14,084 bases of DNA, taken from positions 363,654 through 377,737 of the forward strand of contig PJRA01000443.1 in NCBI GenBank assembly GCA_016987375.1. The letters run 5' to 3'. The DNA comes from Brachionus koreanus (taxonomy: Eukaryota; Rotifera; Eurotatoria; Ploima; Brachionidae). A model generated the notes under the pieces. That model was not told where the DNA came from and made no database searches. It saw nothing but the letters and a program-made list of their open reading frames with translations. This document shows positions 9,853-14,084 of this stretch, piece by piece. The stretch's first letter is position 1. Each line of letters begins with the position of its first letter. Made by a program: the position numbers and the translations under genes.

Positions 9853-10059
9853 TTAAAGAAAATTTTCTTAATAATATGCACACTATCTACTTTTAAAAAA
9901 TAAAAAAAAAAATTGTTTTTAATCAATATGAATCAAATTCTAAGTTAACAGAAAAAATTTTTTTTAATTTTTTAATTTTCCATATTAAAACTAAATTGAA
10001 AAAAATTTTGTTTAATAAATTTATTATTTAACTTTAAATACTAAAAAAATTAAATTAAG
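9853..10059. other. AT-rich end of the large intron
   Basis: Almost entirely A and T runs. No coding frame is seen, and the stretch leads into the acceptor of the second spectrin exon. Confidence 0.4.
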
Positions 10060-10209
10060 GCACGAAAGTATCAATCCCAATTAAGAGAAATAATCGATTT
10101 ACCATTTAATGAAAATTTGCTTATTTGGATCAACGAAATGAATTTATTGATAACAAATTTCGAACATTTGTCAGCAAAAGAATTGTTGGTCAAAGTCAAC
10201 GAAATAGAA
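10060..10209 (+). CDS. Spectrin-repeat protein, 150-bp exon
   Basis: This phase-0 exon of 50 codons is too short to stand out as an isolated ORF. It reads ARKYQSQLREIIDLPFNENL, continues LIWINEMNLLITNFEHLSAK and ends at VNEIE. Together with the end of the large upstream exon it forms a normal spectrin junction: W-x2-L helix C, then A-x2-Y-x2-QL, then a helix-A tryptophan at exon residue 23. The donor is GTAAAATAATT at 10210. Codon usage and helical character match the large exon. The main doubt is the acceptor position (10059/10060 versus 10068/10069, both in frame). Confidence 0.8.
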
Positions 10210-10260
10210 GTAAAATAATTTGAAAAAAATTTTTTATTGAAAATTCATTTAATTTTCTAG
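10210..10260 (+). other. Short (51-bp) intron
   Basis: GTAAAATAATTTG at the 5' end and a pyrimidine-rich tttaattttctag at the 3' end. The intron contains an in-frame TAA right after the donor, so it must be removed to keep the frame. Splicing joins VNEIE to DIKREIYDQ in phase 0, continuing the helix. Confidence 0.8.
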
Positions 10261-10500
10261 GATATCAAAAGAGAAATCTATGATCAAACAAATTTAGTAT
10301 TTAAAAACGATATGAACATAATAATTGAGCCCAGTTTGATTGATCAAATGAAATGTTTAATGAGACGTATTATTCGCATTGATTCATTTATCCAGCAGTC
10401 AACTATTACAAATTCGAATCAATCTTATTCTGCACCCAGTAATCAAACGTCCGAATTCACATCTCTTTATGAAGAGAATTGTATTTTTAACAAATTTTAA
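10261..10500 (+). CDS. Spectrin-repeat protein, terminal exon and C-terminus
   Basis: Terminal exon of 79 codons plus TAA (10498-10500). It begins DIKREIYDQTNLVFKNDMNI, continues through a last helical stretch (IDQMKCLMRRIIRIDSF) and ends in a Ser/Thr/Asn/Gln-rich tail finishing EENCIFNKF. The ATG at 10312 is internal, not a start, because the frame is open back to the acceptor AG at 10259-10260. No transmembrane or KASH-like segment and no Gly-Ser-Arg tail is present, so this terminus does not look like a classical nesprin or spectraplakin end. With the other two exons the window encodes about 1330 residues of the protein. Confidence 0.8.
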   Translation, partial: DIKREIYDQTNLVFKNDMNIIIEPSLIDQMKCLMRRIIRIDSFIQQSTITNSNQSYSAPSNQTSEFTSLYEENCIFNKF

Positions 10501-10516
10501 AACTTAAGTGTGGTCA

Positions 10517-10522
10517 ATTAAA
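10517..10522 (+). terminator. Possible ATTAAA polyadenylation signal of the spectrin gene
   Basis: ATTAAA starts 17 bases after the spectrin stop and overlaps the stop codon of the convergent small gene. A canonical AATAAA follows at 10660-10665, inside that gene's coding region. Whichever is used, the spectrin 3' UTR is predicted to be antisense to the neighbour. Confidence 0.35.
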
Positions 10523-10832
10523 AAAAAAGTACTCCTAATTTCGATAAAGATAAAAAAATCAAGCAAAAATTCATAAACGAACTATAATAGTTTCTGCAAG
10601 TTTTATTTCCATAAAGACAATTATCTCCAGTTTGAAAGCATTGTAAATTTTTGTTACATAATAAACAAAATTGATAGCAGGCGACTGTTTCAGAGCAATA
10701 AGTTAAAATACATTGACCTGATTTGCATCTTTCATCGTTCTGGCACAATGAATCACATCTGTTTGATGGTGAAAATTGTACCGTTATTACAAAATTTATT
10801 AAAAATACCAAAAAATAAAAAGATTTAATCAT
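10518..10832 (-). CDS. Small secreted ten-cysteine protein, array member 1
   Basis: An intronless 104-codon gene starting at ATG (10832). The N-terminus MIKSFYFLVFLINFVITVQF is a good signal peptide. The core has ten cysteines spaced C-x3-C-x5-C-x4-C-x4-C-x5-C-x3-C-x2-C-x5-C-x6-C, with conserved landmarks CDSLC, CILTYCSET and FCLLC. An extra Cys follows in the NKTC segment, which is also a possible N-glycosylation site. The last ~20 residues are hydrophobic (MNFCLIFLSLSKLGVLFF), suggesting a GPI-attachment signal or membrane tail. In my hand alignment the core is closest to member 4 (24 of 47 identical, against 18-21 with the others). It converges on the spectrin gene, its stop lying 17 bases from the other. 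Function unknown; the spacing does not match Ly6 or other disulfide folds I know. Confidence 0.82.
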   Translation of the reverse strand: MIKSFYFLVFLINFVITVQFSPSNRCDSLCQNDERCKSGQCILTYCSETVACYQFCLLCNKNLQCFQTGDNCLYGNKTCRNYYSSFMNFCLIFLSLSKLGVLFF

Positions 10833-10866
10833 AGTACTAAAATTTTTAATATAATTTTTTTAGTCA

Positions 10867-10873
10867 ATATATT
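10867..10873 (-). promoter_or_regulatory. TATA-like element of array member 1
   Basis: On the minus strand the sequence reads AATATAT, 35-41 bases before the ATG at 10832. The position matches TATA-like elements before the other three members, but the surroundings are so AT-rich that this one is the weakest. Confidence 0.35.
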
Positions 10874-11213
10874 TTTTTAAATAAAAATGATGAACAAATA
10901 TAAAATATATTTTTTAATCAAATTAGAATTTTAAATTTAAAATTTTTAATTATTATTCAAAATACTATTTACTCAAATATTCATTGCTAGTTCAATAATT
11001 TATAATTTAATTAATCATTTTTTAATTATGTTTCTAATGAAAAAAAAATTATATTTACTATTTTTTCTATAAACGTCTACTAATTTATTCTATTTTATTT
11101 ATTTTATTATCTTTAATTTAAAGATTTTTTTTTTTGGATCACTTAAAAAACTCAATAACTTTAATAGAACTCTAGCCCTGAATTCAAAAATATTCCTTGG
11201 TTTGTTTTCAACA

Positions 11214-11219
11214 TTTATT
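11214..11219 (-). terminator. AATAAA polyadenylation signal of array member 2
   Basis: Minus-strand AATAAA lying 70 bases past the stop codon at 11289-11291. Confidence 0.45.
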
Positions 11220-11288
11220 AGAAATTTTAAAAAAGATGTCAAATTAAAATATTACAAAAAAAACATTTTCTTCATTGATTTTAAAATT

Positions 11289-11627
11289 TCAATATATTGA
11301 AAAATTATTTAAACAAAAAATGAATAAAATAATGAGAATAAGAAATACTTGTTTAATTTCTAAACGATTAGATAAGTTATATTGAATAATAAATGGCAAT
11401 GAAGTAGAATTTTTGGGACAAGATTGACCAGATTGTGTACAATACAGATCACCTGAGCAATCGAGACAAAACTGTAAGCAGTCATTTGTTTCCCAACATT
11501 TGGATATTGAACATTTTCCGTTTTTGCAATCAGGTGTTAATTCACAAAGTGTGCTGCATTGAGATTGACTAGAAACTCTGTAAAAACATAATGTCAATAC
11601 CAAAATAACAAAGACCTTTAGTACCAT
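11289..11627 (-). CDS. Small secreted ten-cysteine protein, array member 2
   Basis: I place the start at the ATG at 11627. The open frame extends to 11663, but the codon there is GTG, and the ATG gives a signal peptide (MVLKVFVILVLTLCFYRVSS) of the same length as its paralogues. That yields 112 residues, intronless. The core repeats the family spacing exactly: CSTLC, CKNGKCSISKC, ETNDC, FCLDC and CTQSGQSC. A possible N-glycosylation site (NST) follows. The C-terminus is a strong hydrophobic run (VFLILIILFIFCL) with a short polar end, so a GPI signal or a single tail anchor are both possible. Its core is closest to member 3 (26 of 47 identical by hand count). Same strand and orientation as its neighbours; function unknown. 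Confidence 0.85.
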   Translation of the reverse strand: MVLKVFVILVLTLCFYRVSSQSQCSTLCELTPDCKNGKCSISKCWETNDCLQFCLDCSGDLYCTQSGQSCPKNSTSLPFIIQYNLSNRLEIKQVFLILIILFIFCLNNFSIY

Positions 11628-11668
11628 TTTTAAATTTTTAAAACTGACAATTTTAGATTTCACTTATT

Positions 11669-11676
11669 TATTTATA
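11669..11676 (-). promoter_or_regulatory. TATA box of array member 2
   Basis: Minus-strand TATAAATA, 42-49 bases upstream of the ATG at 11627, a standard distance if the 5' leader is about 15-20 bases. Its position just upstream of the GTG at 11663 also argues against that codon as a start. Confidence 0.55.
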
Positions 11677-11775
11677 GAAAAATTTTTCTTCTAACTAATT
11701 AAAATTCATTAAAAATTAAACAAATATTAGAGGTAAATTTACTAAATTTTTTTTTGTAATTTTTTTTAAAAAATA

Positions 11776-11781
11776 TTTATT
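11776..11781 (-). terminator. AATAAA polyadenylation signal of array member 3
   Basis: Minus-strand AATAAA only 16 bases past the stop codon at 11797-11799 and about 100 bases before the TATA box of member 2. Confidence 0.5.
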
Positions 11782-11796
11782 TCAAAAGTATGAAAA

Positions 11797-12135
11797 TTAT
11801 ATAATAAATTTTGCTATAAAATTAAAAATCAACAAAAATAAGGTTAAAGTATATGAATATTTTAAACTATTTGAGGCTCCAAAAAGTTGAAAACCACCAA
11901 TTGAAGCTGAAGGTGTACATGTAAGTCCAGCTTGTGAGCATGTTTCAATTCCAGCGCAATTTAAACAAAATTCAAAGCAACCATCTGTTTCTGCACACTT
12001 TGATATTGAACAAATTCCATTATTACAATTAGGAGTTATTGAACATATTGTATCGCATTGTGTTTGTGCTTTTGAAACAAATGAAAGGTTAAGAATAAAA
12101 TAAGTTATAAGAAAAAATTTGTAATTTTGAATCAT
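11797..12135 (-). CDS. Small secreted ten-cysteine protein, array member 3
   Basis: An intronless 112-codon gene with ATG at 12135. MIQNYKFFLITYFILNLSFV, ending SKAQ, forms a signal peptide. The mature core starts at TQCDTIC and keeps all ten cysteines at the family spacing (CNNGICSISKC, ETDGC, FCLNC, CSQAGLTC). The tail after the core carries small residues (GASNS, a plausible GPI omega region) before a hydrophobic end (YTLTLFLLIFNFIAKFII). The product is therefore predicted to be exported and held at the cell surface. The CSIS-K-C and TP-C elements pair it with member 2. The gap to member 4 is only 113 bases and contains both a poly(A) signal and a TATA-like box, so each gene appears to be its own transcription unit rather than part of an operon. 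Confidence 0.85.
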   Translation of the reverse strand: MIQNYKFFLITYFILNLSFVSKAQTQCDTICSITPNCNNGICSISKCAETDGCFEFCLNCAGIETCSQAGLTCTPSASIGGFQLFGASNSLKYSYTLTLFLLIFNFIAKFII

Positions 12136-12170
12136 ATTTTATTTTTTTAAATTCTAAGATAGTTTTCTGG

Positions 12171-12180
12171 CTTAAATAGG
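12171..12180 (-). promoter_or_regulatory. TATA-like box of array member 3
   Basis: Minus-strand CCTATTTAAG, 36-45 bases before the ATG at 12135, in a position equivalent to the TATA boxes of members 2 and 4. Confidence 0.45.
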
Positions 12181-12224
12181 AAAATGGTGGACAAAGATAA
12201 AATAAAAAATTAATTAAAAAAAAA

Positions 12225-12230
12225 TTTATT
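12225..12230 (-). terminator. AATAAA polyadenylation signal of array member 4
   Basis: Minus-strand AATAAA 19 bases past the stop codon at 12249-12251 and 45 bases before the TATA-like box of member 3. Confidence 0.5.
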
Positions 12231-12248
12231 CATTAAATTTTTCAATAC

Positions 12249-12551
12249 CTAAAAAAAAACTGATACAATAATGGATACCAAGAGTAGGACATACGATATT
12301 TGTAAGAAATTTGAATTTAAATAGACTAAATTAGATGAATAATCACACTTTGATCCTAAACCATAACAAGTTTCATTACCGCCACAATTGAAACAATATT
12401 TAAAGCAAGATTCAGTTTCAGAACAATCTGTTAAAATACATCTACCACTATTGCATCTAAAATCATTTGCACAAATTGTATCGCATCTTGATTGCGCTTG
12501 CACCATAAGAGTAACACTTGCAAAAATTGTAAAAAAAATATACTTAAACAT
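12249..12551 (-). CDS. Small secreted ten-cysteine protein, array member 4
   Basis: An intronless 100-codon gene with ATG at 12551. The signal peptide is MFKYIFFTIFASVTLMVQAQ, cleaved before SRCDTIC. The core keeps the ten-cysteine spacing (CNSGRCILTDC, ETESC, YCFNC, and CYGLGSKC at the end). NETC provides a potential N-glycosylation site inside the core. The C-terminal run ISYVLLLVSIIVSVFF is a clean hydrophobic GPI-type or tail-anchor signal. The shared ND-RC, SG-C and CILT-CSET residues make member 1 its closest partner in the array. It is the upstream-most copy; no fifth copy is visible between here and the window end. It has the strongest TATA box of the four. Function not recognised. 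Confidence 0.85.
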   Translation of the reverse strand: MFKYIFFTIFASVTLMVQAQSRCDTICANDFRCNSGRCILTDCSETESCFKYCFNCGGNETCYGLGSKCDYSSNLVYLNSNFLQISYVLLLVSIIVSVFF

Positions 12552-12585
12552 TTTGCGATATGAAAACTTTTATATTGTATATCCT

Positions 12586-12594
12586 CTTTATATA
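12586..12594 (-). promoter_or_regulatory. TATA box of array member 4
   Basis: Minus-strand TATATAAAG, a near-consensus TATA box 35-43 bases before the ATG at 12551, implying a very short 5' leader. Confidence 0.6.
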
Positions 12595-12882
12595 GATTAA
12601 TGTCTAATTAGGACAAGCATTTATTCTTTTTCACATTTTATTAAATTTGAATTTTAGATTAAGAATAAGTCTGAAAAAGACGATTTAATTAAAACCAAGA
12701 AAATCATTAAAACAACATACACATTTTATTTCATTTTTATTTAAACTCAAATTTTTTCAACAACAAAATTTCTGAAGCCCAAATTTGATCATGCATTAAT
12801 TACAAGGAAAATAACTAACTCATAAAATTCACAATAAAAATCATAAAACTAGGATTAGAATCAAACATACTCCGATAAAACC

Positions 12883-12902
12883 TTCTGAATGTACATTCAG
12901 AA
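12883..12902. repeat. 20-bp perfect palindrome
   Basis: TTCTGAATGTACATTCAGAA is identical to its own reverse complement over all 20 bases. It includes C and G, so it is not simply an A/T-run artefact. It could be a dimeric transcription-factor site or a transposon-end remnant. It lies about 330 bases upstream of array member 4. Confidence 0.6.
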
Positions 12903-13425
12903 CATCGATCTAAAAAATTGATTTTAAAAAATTAGTTGAAAAACTGAAGATGATTTCTATAATTGTATTTTTAACCATTGTTTCAAATTATCAGATTCCA
13001 TTAATCATCTAAATTATTTTAAAATTTAAACAAATAAAGCACAAATAAAAATGCTTGAATCTAATGATATAATCTACCATTAAAATTAATTTAGTTTAAT
13101 TGAAAAAAAAAATCTAAAAAAAAAACGATAATTTTTTTTTTAATACTCCCAAGTTTTTTTAACACTCAAAGGCCGCAAGCGTCGTTTGAACCCCTTTAGC
13201 TACTTCCTTTTTTTGTTTTTTATTCAATAAATTCAATCATTTTTTATTATTTTTTTTTCAATCATGTCTTAAATCAAAAATATTTTTAAAAAATTATTTA
13301 ATCTTTTTTCACAAAATGATTTTTTTTTCATTGAAAAAAAAAGTAAAAAAACGCCTCAAATAAAATGATGAAATCCCTCAAGTCTTTTTTTTATTAAAAA
13401 ATAAAATGGCCTAATCATAGGATTT

Positions 13426-13440
13426 GATCTACTGTAGATC
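13426..13440. repeat. 15-bp palindrome in a GC-richer patch
   Basis: GATCTAC-T-GTAGATC has seven-base arms around one central base. About 20 bases further on a second small stem is possible (gaaagc-tat-gctttc, 13461-13475). Confidence 0.5.
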
Positions 13441-13949
13441 TCGCAAAAATATAACGTTACCGAAAGCTATGCTTTCCCAATTTTTTTTAAAAAAATCTCA
13501 AATAATTTTTAAATGATTTTTATTTTCAAATTAATTATTAATACTGATTATCTTCAAATTTCTATTATTCGTTCAAGTGTTAGCTATTTCTCCTTTATTC
13601 TTATATTCGGCTACCAGGTTTTGTGTTAAGATTGTAATTGATTCCTTCATTGAATTCATTAAATTATATTTTTAGTAAATAATAATAAATCTCAATGTTG
13701 AACTAATTGCAAGATTATTTGCTGATAATTAGCTGTTCACTTTAGTCTAGGATAAACTTATAAAATGTTTTCTACGAAAAATATCTTATTTTTATTATTT
13801 GACACCAATTTGATTAAAATGACAATAAAATTTAAAAAATATTTTTTTTTCCACATTTGTTTGGACTAGCCCACCAGTTTTTTTTCTTCATTTACGCGCC
13901 ACATTGATCACACAAATATGCTTGTAAGTCAATTACTTCTACATTGTTT

Positions 13950-14084
13950 GTAAAAAAGAGACTTGATGAGCTGGATAAAAACAAATCAATAGGCACTGAT
14001 GGCATAGTGCAGTGATGTATTATGTGAACCGCTGTCTTTTCTGTTCAAGTTATCTTTCGAGTCTAGTGTGATACCAGCATGTTG
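13950..14084 (+). pseudogene. LINE reverse-transcriptase relic truncated by the window edge
   Basis: The plus-strand frame from 13950 reads VKKRLDELDKNKSIGTDGI, the characteristic segment before the RT core with the K-S-x-G-x-D-G-I signature, then hits a stop. After a frameshift, the frame from 14032 reads LSFLFKLSFESSVIPAC, matching the LF-x-SFESGxIP-x-W block that normally follows about 25-30 residues later. Order and spacing fit a CR1/Jockey-type ORF2. The stop and frameshift show decay. The rest would lie to the right of the window. The wording of these motifs differs from the intronic LINE copies, so it may be another family. Confidence 0.7.

Larger units (their letters stand above)
6089..10059 (+). 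other. Large (3971-bp) phase-0 intron of the spectrin-repeat gene
   Basis: The donor is GTAAGAAT at 6089 and the acceptor is ttaaattaag at 10050-10059. Joining the flanking exons keeps the frame and rebuilds a typical spectrin helix (RWDALHNDIAVKIRL followed by ARKYQSQLREIIDL). The intron carries at least three LINE relics, one in sense and two antisense. Without removing it, translation would stop at TAA 6116-6118. The acceptor lacks a strong pyrimidine tract. A competing AG at 10067-10068 would shorten the exon by exactly three codons and also stay in frame. Confidence 0.7.
10833..11288. other. Intergenic AT-rich spacer with gene 1 promoter and gene 2 3' end
   Basis: The stretch holds the TATA-like box of array member 1 (10867-10873) and the AATAAA of member 2 (11214-11219). 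The rest is A/T-rich with TTTA-type simple sequence near 11088-11111. I searched it for a degenerate cysteine-rich copy on the minus strand and saw none. Confidence 0.5.
12600..13949. other. Gene-poor AT-rich region
   Basis: No coding frame, tRNA or other RNA gene is supported. The stretch is dominated by A and T runs. Against this background stand a 20-bp perfect palindrome (12883-12902), a small GC-rich hairpin-like patch (13166-13189) and a 15-bp palindrome in a moderately GC-richer patch (13426-13440). The last ~50 bases may be the beginning of the LINE relic at the right edge. Confidence 0.45.

Noticed and set aside
9602..9856. Plus-strand 84-residue open frame (starting MGLRWLFFLGII)
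   Set aside because: The minus strand of the same bases encodes recognisable LINE sequence (STPGPDN, IPDNWKI, MIPKK), so the plus-strand frame is a shadow.
11628..11663. Upstream extension of array member 2 to 11663
   Set aside because: The codon at 11663 is GTG, not ATG, and the TATA box lies right next to it. The ATG at 11627 gives a signal peptide like the paralogues.
10518..12551. Assigning the ten-cysteine proteins to Ly6, ShK or venom-type families
   Set aside because: The cysteine spacing does not match these families as I know them, and the hydrophobic C-terminal tails argue for surface attachment rather than free secretion.
12388..12600. Plus-strand 70-residue open frame opposite array member 4
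   Set aside because: It is a mirror of the cysteine-rich gene, has no independent features and is open only by chance.
12655..12740. Lysine-rich open stretch after an ATTTTAG acceptor-like sequence
   Set aside because: Only about 27 codons, low-complexity A-rich coding, no partner exon seen.
13160..13200. Possible tRNA or SINE B-box (GGGGTTCAAACG on the minus strand)
   Set aside because: The T-arm stem does not pair, and no A-box or acceptor stem is found.
1..14084. CRISPR array, bacterial operons or riboswitches
   Set aside because: No regularly spaced repeats or bacterial-type gene arrangement. Introns, poly(A) signals and LINEs indicate a eukaryote.

Overview
The window looks like nuclear DNA of a small-genome, strongly AT-rich invertebrate. 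The evidence is a spliced gene for a giant spectrin-repeat protein, a 51-base intron, TATA boxes and AATAAA signals, and decayed metazoan-type LINE and mariner elements. A rotifer (Brachionus-like) or another AT-rich lophotrochozoan is my best guess, but the sequence alone does not prove the lineage.

Layout. Positions 1-2485 are non-coding and full of transposon debris: a possible gene tail at the left edge, a mariner-like transposase relic (473-703), a Gag-type CCHC zinc-knuckle relic (812-898) and an antisense LINE fragment (about 1533-1985) bounded by 14-bp direct repeats. The C-terminal part of the spectrin-repeat gene follows on the plus strand as three phase-0 exons: 2486-6088, 10060-10209 and 10261-10500. 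The 3.97-kb intron between the first two exons holds at least three relics of related LINEs, one in sense (about 6451-6749) and two antisense (6902-7971 and 8511-9852).

Only 17 bases past the spectrin stop codon begins (tail-to-tail) a minus-strand tandem array of four small intronless genes (10518-12551). Their products share a signal peptide, ten cysteines in an identical spacing pattern and a hydrophobic C-terminal tail. Each gene has a TATA-like box about 35-49 bases before its ATG, and three have AATAAA within 70 bases of the stop. This looks like a compact, locally expanded family of small cell-surface (possibly GPI-anchored) cysteine-rich proteins. I do not recognise the family, and it is the most likely undescribed system here. 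The core sequences suggest an outer pair (first and fourth genes) and an inner pair (second and third).

The right end (12600-13949) is AT-rich and apparently gene-free, with two striking palindromes. At the edge another LINE reverse-transcriptase relic runs out of the window on the plus strand (13950-14084).
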